A DNA stretch of 64,000 nt from Sphingosinicella sp942492965 (GCA_942492965.1 OW818656.1:2170001-2234000), one strand, 5' to 3'; counted from the first letter of the stretch, positions 1-8,750 are shown. The notes: a model not told the origin generated them from the letters alone. Made by a program: numbers and translations.

Positions 1-445
1 CTTCCCGCCGGTGATCGGCTGGGCGGCGGTCACGGGCGACGTGACCGCGCTCCCCGTCCTCCTCTTCGCGCTCATCTTCCTGTGGACGCCGCCGCATTTC
101 TGGAGCCTCGCGCTCTTCGTGCGCAGCGACTATGCGAACGCGGGCGTGCCGATGCTGCCCGTCACGCACGGCGCGCGGGTCACGCGCAATCAGATCCTCG
201 CCTACACGCCGCTCCTCGTCGGCGTCAGCCTCGTGCCATGGGCGATGCACCTCACAGGCGCGATCTATGGCATGACGGCGGCGGCGCTCGGCGCCGTGTT
301 CATGGCGCTCGCGGTCGCAGTGTTCCGCAATGATGCGATCGATCCCGCCGCGATGCGCCCGGAACGCCGCCTGTTCGCCTTCTCCGTCCTCTATCTCTTC
401 GTCATGTTCGGCGCACTCGTCGCCGATCGCTGGCTGCTGGCTTGA
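1..445 (+). CDS. ctaB: Protoheme IX farnesyltransferase (heme O synthase), C-terminal part
   Basis: The gene enters from outside the window; the frame is open from base 2 and stops at 443-445. CtaB is an integral membrane UbiA-family prenyltransferase that farnesylates heme b to heme O for the aa3 oxidase. The visible part carries the motif LWTPPHFWSLAL typical of heme O synthases, followed by the second Asp-rich-type segment (VRSDYANAGVPMLPV) and three C-terminal hydrophobic helices. About half of the usual 300 residues is present. The next genes are other cytochrome oxidase assembly genes, which agrees with the assignment. The N-terminal half and true start are not visible. Confidence 0.95.
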   Translation, partial: FPPVIGWAAVTGDVTALPVLLFALIFLWTPPHFWSLALFVRSDYANAGVPMLPVTHGARVTRNQILAYTPLLVGVSLVPWAMHLTGAIYGMTAAALGAVFMALAVAVFRNDAIDPAAMRPERRLFAFSVLYLFVMFGALVADRWLLA

Positions 446-447
446 TC

Positions 448-561
448 GTGGCGGACGACGACCTCCAGAAGAAGCGGAAGAGCCGCAATCTCGTGCTCGG
501 CGCGGTGCTCATCGGGCTTGCCGTGCTGTTCTACGCCATCACGATCGCGAGGATGGGATGA
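448..561 (+). CDS. Small CoxF-like single-span membrane protein (37 aa)
   Basis: A 37-codon frame starts with GTG two bases after the ctaB stop and ends in a TGA that overlaps the ATG of ctaG. The product has a charged N-terminus (DDDLQKKRKSR) followed by one hydrophobic helix (LVLGAVLIGLAVLFYAITIA). Tiny proteins of this layout sit between ctaB and ctaG in many alphaproteobacteria and are annotated as CoxF-like or hypothetical. The function is not established; a role in oxidase assembly is inferred only from position. The tight coupling to both neighbours and the clean helix support a real gene. Confidence 0.75.
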   Translation: MADDDLQKKRKSRNLVLGAVLIGLAVLFYAITIARMG

Positions 562-1148
562 GCGGCGAAAACGGCATCCGCCGCACCGGGCTTATCGCGG
601 GTGGCGTCGCGGTGGCGATGCTCGGCCTCGCCTATGCGAGCGTGCCGCTCTACCGCCTGTTCTGTCAGGTCACCGGCTTCGGCGGCACGACGATGCGTGT
701 GGATGAGACCGCCGCCCCGAATGCGGTCGACAAGCTCATCAAGGTGCGCTTCGACGCGAACGTCGCGCCCGGTCTCGCGTGGACGTTCAAGCCCGTGCAG
801 ACGCAGGCCACGATCCGCATCGGCGAGCGCAAGATGGCGTTCTATCAAGCCACCAATCTCACCGACAAGCCGATCACCGGCATGGCGACCTACAACGTCT
901 CGCCCGACACGGCGGGTGGCTATTTCATGAAGATCCACTGTTTCTGCTTCGACCAGCAGACGCTGCAGCCCGGCGAGACGGTGGACATGCCGGTCAGCTA
1001 CTATATCGATCCGGCGATTCTGGAAGACGCGAGCGCCCGCCGGATCGACGAGATCACGCTCAGCTATACCTTCTTCCCACAGGAAGAAGAGACGAATAAG
1101 ACAGCAGCCAATACGGCCGTAAAGGCGGCCGACGGAACACAGGGGTAA
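558..1148 (+). CDS. ctaG: Cytochrome c oxidase assembly protein CtaG/Cox11
   Basis: 196 residues. Cox11/CtaG is a membrane-anchored copper chaperone that delivers copper to the CuB site of subunit I of aa3 oxidase. One N-terminal transmembrane helix (about residues 13-30) ends in YASVPLYRLFCQVTGFGG, the family signature, and the periplasmic beta-domain holds the copper motif with KIHCFCFDQQTL near residue 135. The ATG at 558 overlaps the stop of the small upstream gene (ATGA) and gives the expected short cytoplasmic tail; a longer upstream frame reading is spurious. It is followed after 4 nt by ctaE. Confidence 0.96.
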   Translation: MSGENGIRRTGLIAGGVAVAMLGLAYASVPLYRLFCQVTGFGGTTMRVDETAAPNAVDKLIKVRFDANVAPGLAWTFKPVQTQATIRIGERKMAFYQATNLTDKPITGMATYNVSPDTAGGYFMKIHCFCFDQQTLQPGETVDMPVSYYIDPAILEDASARRIDEITLSYTFFPQEEETNKTAANTAVKAADGTQG

Positions 1149-1152
1149 GACC

Positions 1153-1980
1153 ATGGCCGGTGCCAAGAACCACGACTTCCACATCCTGCCGCCGAGCCCG
1201 TGGCCGCTCATCGGCGCGTTCTCGGCGCTCACGATGGCAGCCGGCGGTGTGGGCTGGATGCATGAGCAGGCGTGGGGCGGCTGGGTCTTCTTCCTCGGTT
1301 TCGCCTTTGTGCTGTTCACCTTCTACAGCTGGTGGTCGGACGTGATCCGCGAAGCGAACACGGGCGATCACACGCCGGTCGTGCAGCTGCACCACCGCTA
1401 CGGCATGATCCTGTTCATCGCGTCTGAAGTGATGTTCTTCGTTGCGTGGTTCTGGGCCTATTTCGACGCTGCGCTGTACCCGGACACGGGCGAGGCGGTC
1501 GGCGGCGTGTGGCCGCCGCATGGGATCGAAGTGCTCGATCCCTTCGTCTACCCGCTGCTCAACACGCTCATCCTGCTGCTTTCGGGCACGACGGTCACGT
1601 GGGCGCACCATGCGCTCATCCACGGCGACCGCGAGGGGCTGAAGAAGGGCCTTTGGCTCACGGTGATCCTCGGCTTCATCTTCTCGTGTGTGCAGGCCTA
1701 TGAATACAGCCACGCCGCCTTCGGCATGGCCGGCAACATCTACGGCGCCACCTTCTACATGGCGACCGGCTTCCACGGCTTCCACGTCATCGTCGGCACG
1801 ATCTTCCTGATCGTCTGCCTCATCCGCACCTACAAGGGCGACTTCACACCGAAGCAGCATTTCGGCTTCGAAGCGGCCGCCTGGTACTGGCACTTCGTCG
1901 ACGTCGTCTGGCTGTTCCTGTTCGTGGCGATCTACGTCTGGGGCAGCGACTTCGGCGCGGCAGTCGTCGCGGGGCATTGA
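1153..1980 (+). CDS. ctaE: Cytochrome c oxidase subunit III
   Basis: 275 residues, full length for the family. Subunit III is a seven-helix membrane protein that stabilises the proton-pumping subunit I of the aa3 oxidase. Typical stretches are visible: GAKNHDFHILPPSPWPL at the N-terminus, the FIASEVMFFVAWFWAYF helix with its lipid-binding Glu, the GVWPPHGIEVLDPF loop, and the C-terminal AAAWYWHFVDVVWLFLF helix. The start at 1153 follows a GGGGTAAG-type ribosome site just after ctaG. The stop shares a base with the next start (TGATG), so translation of the following DUF983 gene is probably coupled. Confidence 0.97.
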   Translation: MAGAKNHDFHILPPSPWPLIGAFSALTMAAGGVGWMHEQAWGGWVFFLGFAFVLFTFYSWWSDVIREANTGDHTPVVQLHHRYGMILFIASEVMFFVAWFWAYFDAALYPDTGEAVGGVWPPHGIEVLDPFVYPLLNTLILLLSGTTVTWAHHALIHGDREGLKKGLWLTVILGFIFSCVQAYEYSHAAFGMAGNIYGATFYMATGFHGFHVIVGTIFLIVCLIRTYKGDFTPKQHFGFEAAAWYWHFVDVVWLFLFVAIYVWGSDFGAAVVAGH

Positions 1981-2372
1981 TGGCGTCCGGCCCGGACGGC
2001 GTCGGCGCTGTCGACCCGGTCCGGGCCGCGCTCAAAGGCTGCTGTCCGCGCTGCGGCAAGGGCAGGCTCTACCGCAATCTCCTTGAATTCACGGATCGCT
2101 GTCCCGCGTGCGGGCTTGATATTGCCGGGTTCAATGTCGGCGATGGGCCTGCCGCGTTCCTGATCTTCCTGCTCGGCTTCCTCATTGTCGGTCTTGCCAT
2201 GTGGCTGGAGTTCGGCGCGCATCCGCCGTGGTGGGTCCATGCACTGCTCTGGCCGCCGATCCTCGTCGTGCTCACCGTGTGGGGGCTGCGCGTCGGCAAG
2301 GCGATCCTTCTCGCGCTCGAATTCCGGAACGAGGCCGCGGAGGGCCGGCTTAGCGACAAGCCGGACGTCTGA
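1980..2372 (+). CDS. DUF983 family membrane protein with zinc-ribbon N-terminus
   Basis: 130 residues. The N-terminus carries two CxxC pairs (CCPRCGKGRLY and CPACGLD, about residues 20-50) that resemble a zinc ribbon, followed by two hydrophobic helices around PAAFLIFLLGFLIVGLAM and PILVVLTVWGLRV. This is the DUF983 layout, a protein regularly found between subunit III and SURF1 genes in alphaproteobacteria. Its biochemical role is unknown; involvement in oxidase assembly is inferred from synteny. The ATG overlaps the ctaE stop, and the stop overlaps the SURF1 start (2372). Confidence 0.88.
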   Translation: MASGPDGVGAVDPVRAALKGCCPRCGKGRLYRNLLEFTDRCPACGLDIAGFNVGDGPAAFLIFLLGFLIVGLAMWLEFGAHPPWWVHALLWPPILVVLTVWGLRVGKAILLALEFRNEAAEGRLSDKPDV

Positions 2373-2965
2373 TGCGCCTGCCGCTGCTGCCGACATTGAT
2401 GGTCGCCGTGATGGTACCGGTGATGATCGGCCTCGGTTTCTGGCAGTTGCACCGCGCGGACTGGAAGGCCGATCTGCTCGTGCGGCTGAAAGCGCAGGCG
2501 AAGCTGCCGGTTCTTGAAACCTCCCGTCTTTCCGATGATCAGGAATTTCGCCGCATCCGCCTGATGGTGGATTGCCCCGATTCGTCTGCAAAGGGCCGCA
2601 GCGGCAAGAACGCGGCCGGGCAGGTCGGCTTTTCGATGCTGCTGCTGTGCAACGCCGGGGCGCAGCCGATCCTCGTCGATGCCGGCTGGTCCGATCGCCC
2701 CGATGGCTGGACGAAGCTGGCCGCGCCGTGGCCGCCCAAGGGTGCGTTCGCGGTCACCGGCACGCTCGTCCGCACGGGCGGAACGGGACCACGTTACACG
2801 CTCGTCTCCGAAGCCGCACCCGCACCGTTGGTACCGAGCGCGCCGCCGTCGCCCGAAGATATACCCAACAACCACATGGCCTATGCTGTGCAGTGGTTCG
2901 CCTTCGCGGCCACGCTCGGCGTTATCTTTGCGCTTTACGTGTCGCGGCTGAGACGAGGGACATGA
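2372..2965 (+). CDS. SURF1 family cytochrome oxidase biogenesis protein
   Basis: 197 residues. SURF1 (Shy1) proteins help insert or stabilise heme a in subunit I of cytochrome oxidase. They have two transmembrane helices with a periplasmic domain between. Here helix 1 follows the start and ends in GLGFWQLHRADWKADLL, a SURF1 hallmark. The middle contains ILVDAGW, and the second helix with NNHMAYAVQWFAFAATLGVIF closes the protein. The length is near the lower end of the family (about 200-250). Start and stop overlap both neighbours (ATGA), consistent with one oxidase operon. Confidence 0.92.
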   Translation: MRLPLLPTLMVAVMVPVMIGLGFWQLHRADWKADLLVRLKAQAKLPVLETSRLSDDQEFRRIRLMVDCPDSSAKGRSGKNAAGQVGFSMLLLCNAGAQPILVDAGWSDRPDGWTKLAAPWPPKGAFAVTGTLVRTGGTGPRYTLVSEAAPAPLVPSAPPSPEDIPNNHMAYAVQWFAFAATLGVIFALYVSRLRRGT

Positions 2966-3639
2966 TGGATTTGCCAAAGGTCGAGGTGCCGACGATCGCG
3001 ATTGCCGGCAGCACGCAGCGCTTTTCCGTGCGGCGCATCTTCTGCGTGGGCCAGAACTATGCCGACCACGCGCGCGAGATGGGCTCGAACCCCGATCGGG
3101 AGCAGCCCTTCTTCTTTTCAAAGCCCGCCGATGCGGTTGTCGAAAGCGGCGCGGCGCTCCGGTTCCCACGCCAGACGAACAATCTCCACCATGAGGTCGA
3201 GCTTGTCGTCGCGCTCGGCGCGGGCGGCAGCGACGTATCCGCCCAGGATGCGGCGACCATGATCTTCGGCCACGCCGTCGGCATCGATCTCACCCGCCGC
3301 GATCTGCAGGCCGATGCGAAGGCGAAGGGCCGCCCGTGGGACATGGCGAAGGGCTTCGATGCCTCGGCGCCCGTTGGCGCGCTCACGCCCGGCGCGCCGC
3401 CTGCCGCAGGTGCGATCACGCTCCGTGTGAACGGTGATCTGCGACAGAACGGCGACCTCTCGCAGATGATCTGGAACGTCGCCGAGGTGATTTCGAAGCT
3501 CTCGACTTACGTTGCGCTCGCCCCCGGCGACCTCATCTTCACCGGCACACCCGCTGGCGTCGGGCCGATCCTGCCGGGCGAGACGGTGCTTGCGGATATC
3601 GCAGGTACGGCGCCGGTCGAGGTGCGCTTCACGGCCTAA
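2962..3639 (+). CDS. Fumarylacetoacetate hydrolase family protein
   Basis: 225 residues from the ATG at 2962 (a second ATG at 2965 is equally possible). The FAH fold cleaves C-C bonds or hydrolyses/decarboxylates acyl-pyruvates. Visible signatures are RIFCVGQNYADHAREM near the N-terminus, the metal-binding segment LHHEVELVVALG (the paired Glu residues), the KGRPWDMAKGFD stretch, and FTGTPAGVGPI near the C-terminus. This pattern is closest to fumarylpyruvate/acylpyruvate hydrolases. The gene overlaps the SURF1 stop by 4 nt and ends convergently overlapping the DUF421 gene by 4 nt. The substrate cannot be told from the neighbours. Confidence 0.88.
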   Translation: MMDLPKVEVPTIAIAGSTQRFSVRRIFCVGQNYADHAREMGSNPDREQPFFFSKPADAVVESGAALRFPRQTNNLHHEVELVVALGAGGSDVSAQDAATMIFGHAVGIDLTRRDLQADAKAKGRPWDMAKGFDASAPVGALTPGAPPAAGAITLRVNGDLRQNGDLSQMIWNVAEVISKLSTYVALAPGDLIFTGTPAGVGPILPGETVLADIAGTAPVEVRFTA

Positions 3640-4115
3640 ACCGGATCGCTGCGATCACGCTGTTCCGAAGTGCCGCCCTGCGCCTTGATGAAGCTGATCT
3701 TGCCCTGCGGCTCGATGATCGCCCACGCGACGTCTTTCAGAGAAGCGATGCCCGCGAGGCGCATTTCCGATTCCAGTTCCGATCGCGTCACGCGGTCCCG
3801 TCGCAGGTTCTCGGCGATGATCGTGCCGTCGCGCACGACGACGCGCGGCTTGCCGTCGAGCAGGCGCTCCATCGCAGGAAACAGGTACGTGATCCAGCTT
3901 AGCAGCAGCGCGAGGAAGCCGAAGGTTGCGACGGCGAGCAGCGCGCCGGTGAGGCTGAAATCATTGTGCGTGACGCCCTGCTGAATGAGATCGCCCATCA
4001 CGATCATCACCAGCAGCTCGAAGGGCGTCAGCTGGCCGAGCTCGCGCTTACCGAGCAAGCGCAGCAGCAGGTAGAGGATGACGAAGACCGCCGAGGCGCG
4101 CAGTACGATATCCAT
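3636..4115 (-). CDS. DUF421 (YetF/YcaP-type) membrane protein
   Basis: 159 residues. The N-terminal part holds three hydrophobic helices (VFVILYLLLRLLGKRELGQL, then LVMIVMGDLIQQGV, then TFGFLALLLSWITYLF), followed by a small cytoplasmic domain with GKPRVVVRDGTI and RRDRVTRSELESEMR. This is the DUF421 architecture, whose role is unknown. KRELGQLTPFELLVMI is a very typical stretch. The start at 4115 overlaps the stop of the upstream gene by one base, so the two are probably translated together. The tail overlaps the convergent FAH gene by 4 nt. Confidence 0.9.
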   Translation of the reverse strand: MDIVLRASAVFVILYLLLRLLGKRELGQLTPFELLVMIVMGDLIQQGVTHNDFSLTGALLAVATFGFLALLLSWITYLFPAMERLLDGKPRVVVRDGTIIAENLRRDRVTRSELESEMRLAGIASLKDVAWAIIEPQGKISFIKAQGGTSEQRDRSDPV

Positions 4116-4636
4116 CAGGGCCGCACCTCCAGCCGCGCCGGAAGCGCGGCGAGCAGCGTTTCCCCGTCGTAGAGCGTAACGCGTCCCGCCGTGCCGCCGA
4201 CGAGCGCCGGATTGATCTGGCCGTCCACCTTGATGCGCAGCGTGTCGCCCGCAGCGAGCGGCGCGTATTCGAAGCGGTAGCCGCCGCGTCCATAGCTTTC
4301 GTCGGCTGCGGCCGGGATCATCGTGTTGATCGTCAGCTCGTGCCAGTAGGCGGGGGAAACCGCGATTACGGGCTGCGCGATCGCGCGCGCGGCGTCGATG
4401 CGCATCCGCATTTCGAAAACCATGCCGCTGCGCGCGATTTGGGGCGCTTCCAGCGTCAGCCGTGCCGCCCGCCCGGCCGTGCTCCGCGAAGGGTTCGGCA
4501 AACCGCCGAGCGTTCCTGAAACCGCGATCAAAATGAGCGTGGCAAGAACGATGAACGACAGCGGGCTGGCGCTCCGGTGCCATTGGCGGGTGCGGAGGTG
4601 CGTTTCCGTGATGCCGTCCGGGTAACGATCGCCCAT
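4115..4636 (-). CDS. Hypothetical single-span membrane protein co-transcribed with DUF421
   Basis: 173 residues from the ATG at 4636, chosen because GGAG lies 8 nt upstream on the minus strand; an ATG 21 nt further out is weaker. A cytoplasmic, His/Arg-rich N-terminus is followed by one transmembrane helix (SFIVLATLILIAVSGTLGGL, about residues 26-46). A soluble beta-rich domain then carries the phrases SGMVFEMRMRIDAA and YRFEYAPLAAGDTLRIKVDGQ. I do not recognise a family. The layout resembles small anchored domains such as FixH-like proteins, but no key motif is present. It overlaps the DUF421 start by one base, which suggests linked function. Confidence 0.65.
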   Translation of the reverse strand: MGDRYPDGITETHLRTRQWHRSASPLSFIVLATLILIAVSGTLGGLPNPSRSTAGRAARLTLEAPQIARSGMVFEMRMRIDAARAIAQPVIAVSPAYWHELTINTMIPAAADESYGRGGYRFEYAPLAAGDTLRIKVDGQINPALVGGTAGRVTLYDGETLLAALPARLEVRP

Positions 4637-4683
4637 GTGTCTCTCCGGGGGACACAATCCCGGAAGGGGGCGGAAGGTTCCCG

Positions 4684-5097
4684 TCAGGAAAGCGCGGCGC
4701 CGCCGTAAGCCGCGGCCGGATAGCGCACGACGAGCAATTGCCGCGCGCGACGGATCGAGCGGATCGGCGGGAGCGCGATCGGGTCCGCCGATACGGCGGC
4801 GACAATGGGACGCAGGAACGCCGCGTCGAGCGCCGCGCGATCTATGCCGTCCATCGTTTCCGCCGGAAATCGGCGACGCAGGCCCTCACTCTCGTGCGCG
4901 CGCGGTAGGATCCGCGCCTTGAGGCGGCGGCCGACGGAAACCCGGATGGGCAGGCCGGCGCAGACTTTGATCCAGCTGTTCCAGCTGATGCCCGCGCGGC
5001 GCATGATTTCGCTCTGCGATCCGGTAAGCGGCGCGATATCCGCCACCAGCGCCGGGTTCACGATACACATTCCGGGCTTGCCGCGCGTCACATCCAC
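4684..5097 (-). CDS. Hypothetical protein with possible helix-turn-helix
   Basis: 137 residues. No family is recognised with certainty. The segment LTGSQSEIMRRAGISWNSW (about residues 24-42) followed by PIRVSVGRRLKARI looks like a compact helix-turn-helix of the type found in small sphingomonad regulators, but this is a visual impression. The C-terminal third is rich in Ala/Arg/Pro. It lies divergently from thrC, with 141 bp between that could hold promoters for both. The high-GC third-position pattern supports coding on this strand. Confidence 0.5.
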   Translation of the reverse strand: MDVTRGKPGMCIVNPALVADIAPLTGSQSEIMRRAGISWNSWIKVCAGLPIRVSVGRRLKARILPRAHESEGLRRRFPAETMDGIDRAALDAAFLRPIVAAVSADPIALPPIRSIRRARQLLVVRYPAAAYGGAALS

Positions 5098-5238
5098 TCT
5101 CCTCAGCGTCCTATTTGGAAGCCGCGTATCGGTGCTCGCCCATATTTTCTGTTTCCCGCCCCATGACGATCGGGAATAGCGCCGGATTGTGCGCTATTTG
5201 TTGCGATGCTCGCCGCTTCCCGATAAGTCCGCGCGGTT

Positions 5239-6636
5239 ATGCGGTACATCAGCACGCGCGGGGGAGCACCCGCACTCGATTTTCGGGGCGTCACGCTCGC
5301 CGGTCTCGCGTCGGACGGCGGCCTTTACGTGCCCGAGGAATGGCCGGTTCTGTCGAAAGACGAGATCGCCGCGCTCTCCGGCCTCAGCTACGCTGACACG
5401 GCCTTTGCGATCTTCCGCCGCTTCACCGGCAATTCGATCGCCGACGCGGATCTCAAGCGCCTGATCGATGAAGCCTATGCGAGCTTCAACCACGCGGCGG
5501 TGACGCCGCTCGTCCAGCTCGACGCGCGCCATTTCCTGCTCGAGCTGTTCCACGGCCCGACGCTGGCGTTCAAGGACGTCGCGCTGCAGTTCCTCGGCCT
5601 GCTGTTCGAACATTTCCTGAAAGACGCCGGACGCCACCTCACCATCGTCGGCGCCACCTCGGGCGATACCGGCTCCGCCGCGATCCAGGCGCTCGCGGGG
5701 CGCGAGCATGTCGACGTGTTCATGCTGCACCCGGAAGGCCGTGTCAGCGACGTGCAGCGCCGCCAAATGACGACGGTGATGGCGCCCAACATACACAACA
5801 TCGCGATTTCCGGCACGTTCGACGACGCGCAGGCGATGGTGAAACGCATGTTCGGCGATACGGACGTGACGAGCCGCTTCGAGATCAGCGCGGTCAACTC
5901 GATCAACTGGGCGCGGCTGATGGCGCAGGTTGTCTATTATTTCTACGCCGCCGTCCGCCTCGGCGCGCCGCACCGCGCGGTCGCCTTCTCGGTGCCGACG
6001 GGCAATTTCGGCGACGTCTTCGCGGGCTATGTCGCGGCGCGCATGGGGCTTCCCGTCGCGCGGCTGATCGTGGCGACCAACATCAACGACATCCTGCACC
6101 GCGCGCTCTCCGTCGGCGACTATTCGGCCGGCACCGTGACGCCGACGGCGGCGCCCTCGATGGATATTCAGGTGTCGAGCAATTTCGAACGCCTGCTGTT
6201 CGACCTTGCAGACCGCGACGGCGCGAAGCTCACCGCGATGATGCAGGCGTTCGACGCGTCGAAGGTGATGGAGATCCCCGCCGCCATGCGCGCCCGCGCT
6301 GCCGAGCGCTTCACCAGCTGCCGCGTCGACGAGGACGAGATGGCGCTCACGCTGCGCTGGGCCTCCGAAAAGGCCGGCAACATCCTCGACCCGCACACCG
6401 CGATCGGCCTCGCCGCCGCGCGCGCGGCCGATCTCGATCCCGCGATCCCCGTCGTGACGCTCGCGACCGCGCACCCCGCGAAATTCCGCGATGCCGTCGA
6501 GCGCGCGACCGGCGTGCGCCCCGTGCTGCCCGCGCGCCTCTCCGGCCTCTTCGACCGCGAGGAGAGCTTTACGTCGCTCCCCGGCGATTATGCCGCTGTC
6601 CGCGATTTCATCACGGCGAGGGCCACGCCCAGATGA
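5239..6636 (+). CDS. thrC: Threonine synthase
   Basis: 465 residues, the length of the long bacterial threonine synthases. The enzyme is PLP-dependent and converts O-phosphohomoserine to threonine. The N-terminus MRYISTRGGAPALDFRGVTL is typical. The PLP lysine lies in HGPTLAFKDVALQFLG (about residue 112), the phosphate loop is GATSGDTGSAAIQAL, and PTGNFGDVFAGYVA matches the conserved central motif. It starts 141 bp from a divergent gene and ends overlapping the M16 peptidase gene by 4 nt. Threonine synthase next to an M16 peptidase is a recurring arrangement in alphaproteobacteria. Confidence 0.96.
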   Translation: MRYISTRGGAPALDFRGVTLAGLASDGGLYVPEEWPVLSKDEIAALSGLSYADTAFAIFRRFTGNSIADADLKRLIDEAYASFNHAAVTPLVQLDARHFLLELFHGPTLAFKDVALQFLGLLFEHFLKDAGRHLTIVGATSGDTGSAAIQALAGREHVDVFMLHPEGRVSDVQRRQMTTVMAPNIHNIAISGTFDDAQAMVKRMFGDTDVTSRFEISAVNSINWARLMAQVVYYFYAAVRLGAPHRAVAFSVPTGNFGDVFAGYVAARMGLPVARLIVATNINDILHRALSVGDYSAGTVTPTAAPSMDIQVSSNFERLLFDLADRDGAKLTAMMQAFDASKVMEIPAAMRARAAERFTSCRVDEDEMALTLRWASEKAGNILDPHTAIGLAAARAADLDPAIPVVTLATAHPAKFRDAVERATGVRPVLPARLSGLFDREESFTSLPGDYAAVRDFITARATPR

Positions 6637-7859
6637 TGCGTCTCTCGACGCTCGCGAACGGGCTTCGCGTGGCGACGCGCGAGATGCCGAGCGTCGAGAC
6701 GGTGTCGGTGGGCCTGTTCGCGGACATCGGTTCGCGCCATGAGCGTGCGCGCGAAAACGGCCTCGCCCACCTCTTCGAGCACATGGTGTTCAAGGGCGCG
6801 GGCGGACGCAGTGCGCGCGCCATCGCCGAGGCGATCGAGGATGTCGGCGGCGAACTTAACGCCGCGACGAGCCGCGAGACGACCGTGTTCTCCGCCCGCC
6901 TGCTGGCGGATGACCTTGCGCTCGGCACCGGCATCATTGCCGATCTCGTGCGCCTGCCGCATTTCGACGACGACGAGCTCGAACGTGAAAAGCGCGTCGT
7001 GCTTCAGGAACTCGGCGAGGCGCGCGACACGCCGGGCGACATTATTTTCGACAATCTCCAGTCGGTTGCGTTTCCGGGCCAGCCGCTTGGCCGCTCGATC
7101 CTCGGCGACGAGTCGAGCGTCGGCGGCCTCACGCGCGCGGACCTCGTGCGCTGGCAAGAGCGTTACCGGCCGGACGGGCTGATCCTCGTCGCGGCGGGCA
7201 AGGTCGATCACGACATGCTCGTCGATCTTGCCGCCGTGCGCTTCGGCGATCTTGTCCACGCGGAGCCCACGCTTCCCGAGCCCGCGACCTTCGTCGGCGG
7301 GCTTTCGGCGGACCCGCGCCGGTTCGAGCAGGCGCATCTCGCGCTCGGTTTCGCGGCGCCGCGCGCGCTCGCCTCCGATTATTTCGCCGCGCGGCTGTTC
7401 GCGGAGGCCGTGGGCGGCGGCATGTCTTCGCGTCTGTTCCAGTCGGTGCGCGAGGAGCGGGGGCTCGCGTACAGCATCTATGCGGCCGTGCAGGCGTTCG
7501 ATGATGCGGGCCTGTTCTACGTTTACCTCGCCACCGAGCGGCGCGAGGCGGCGGCGGCGATGGCACTCGTGCGCGAGGAACTGGCCCGCGCCGTGACGGA
7601 TCTCGCGCCCGCCGAGCTGGCGCGCGCGCGCGCGCTGGTGAAGGCCGGGTTGCTGATGAACCTCGAAAGCACGGAAGGGCAGGCGAGCTATGTCGCCCGT
7701 CAGCTCGCGCTCTACGGCCGCCTCGTCGAGCCCGCCGACGTTGTGGCGGAAATCGATGCGGTGACGCTTGAAGACGCCCGCGCCGCCGGCGCCGCGATGC
7801 TCGCCGGGCCATCGGCCCGCGCCTCCGTGGGGGCGGCCGAGAAGGCGCTCGCGGCCTGA
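6633..7859 (+). CDS. M16 family zinc peptidase (pitrilysin type)
   Basis: 408 residues. M16 peptidases of this size resemble the catalytic beta-subunit of mitochondrial processing peptidase and the bacterial PqqF/YmxG-like proteins. The inverted zinc motif HxxEH is present in LAHLFEHMVFKGAGGRSA (about residues 45-62), with the distal zinc Glu expected in the GGELNAATSRETTVFSA region. The second half has the inactive-domain hallmark SSRLFQSVREERGLAYSI. Two start ATGs (6633, 6636) overlap the thrC stop, and the stop overlaps the following methyltransferase start. The substrate is unknown. Confidence 0.93.
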   Translation: MMRLSTLANGLRVATREMPSVETVSVGLFADIGSRHERARENGLAHLFEHMVFKGAGGRSARAIAEAIEDVGGELNAATSRETTVFSARLLADDLALGTGIIADLVRLPHFDDDELEREKRVVLQELGEARDTPGDIIFDNLQSVAFPGQPLGRSILGDESSVGGLTRADLVRWQERYRPDGLILVAAGKVDHDMLVDLAAVRFGDLVHAEPTLPEPATFVGGLSADPRRFEQAHLALGFAAPRALASDYFAARLFAEAVGGGMSSRLFQSVREERGLAYSIYAAVQAFDDAGLFYVYLATERREAAAAMALVREELARAVTDLAPAELARARALVKAGLLMNLESTEGQASYVARQLALYGRLVEPADVVAEIDAVTLEDARAAGAAMLAGPSARASVGAAEKALAA

Positions 7860-8719
7860 TGGCGCTCGAAACGCTCGTCACCGAACCCTGGGCCGATTTC
7901 GGCCTCGTCGACAGCGGCCACGGCCGCAAGCTCGAACGCTATGGCCCGTGGCGCTTCATCCGCCCGGAACCGCAGGCGATGTGGACGCCAGCCACCCCGG
8001 ACTGGCGCGCCGACGGCGAGTTCGTCGGCGGATCGGATGCAGACGGCGGCGGGCGCTGGACGCTCTCGCCGAAGGTCCCGCCAAGCTGGCCGCTTTCGCG
8101 CGGCGGCGTGAAGTTCTGGGCCTCCAACACACCCTTTCGCCACCTCGCCTTCTTCCCGGACATGGCGCCGCAGTGGGACTGGATCGCGGACCGTATCGCG
8201 CCGGGCGACGACGTGCTCAACCTCTTCGGCTACACTGGCGTCGCCAGCCTCGTGATGGCCGCGAAGGGCGCGCGCGTCACGCATGTCGATGCGTCGAAAA
8301 AGGCGGTCGGTGCGGCGGTCGAAAACCAGAAGCTCTCCGGCCTCGGCGACGCGCCGATCCGCTGGATCATCGACGACGCGCTGAAGTTCGTGGAGCGCGA
8401 GGTGCGCCGCGGCCGGCGCTATGCGGGCATCATCCTCGATCCGCCCAAGTACGGACGCGGCCCCAAGGGCGAGGTGTGGGAACTGGACGAGAAGCTCGCC
8501 GCGTTGATGAGCGCCTGTGCCGCGCTGCTGGACGACCGCTCGAAGTTCCTCGTCCTCACCGCCTACGCCGTGCGCCTGTCCGCCATCGCCATCGCCAACC
8601 TCACCGAAGAGGTGACACGCCCGCTCGGCGGCAGTGTGCAGGGTGGCGAAATGACGATCCGCGAAGAAGCGCGGGGGTTACTCCTGCCGACAGCGATCTT
8701 CGCCCGCTGGTCGCGGTGA
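7859..8719 (+). CDS. Class I SAM-dependent methyltransferase (RlmI/RlmK-like)
   Basis: 286 residues. The Rossmann core has the SAM motif VLNLFGYTGVASLVMAAKGA, the acidic residue in VTHVDASKKAV, and the catalytic motif DPPKYGRGPKG that places it with the 23S rRNA m5C/m2G methyltransferases of the RlmI/RlmK/YccW group. The usual N-terminal PUA domain is short or missing, and the first 90 residues are family-specific. Target position on rRNA cannot be told. It overlaps the M16 gene by one base. Confidence 0.88.
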   Translation: MALETLVTEPWADFGLVDSGHGRKLERYGPWRFIRPEPQAMWTPATPDWRADGEFVGGSDADGGGRWTLSPKVPPSWPLSRGGVKFWASNTPFRHLAFFPDMAPQWDWIADRIAPGDDVLNLFGYTGVASLVMAAKGARVTHVDASKKAVGAAVENQKLSGLGDAPIRWIIDDALKFVEREVRRGRRYAGIILDPPKYGRGPKGEVWELDEKLAALMSACAALLDDRSKFLVLTAYAVRLSAIAIANLTEEVTRPLGGSVQGGEMTIREEARGLLLPTAIFARWSR

Positions 8720-8750
8720 TACGACTCAAGCTATCTCCCCGGCGAAAGCC

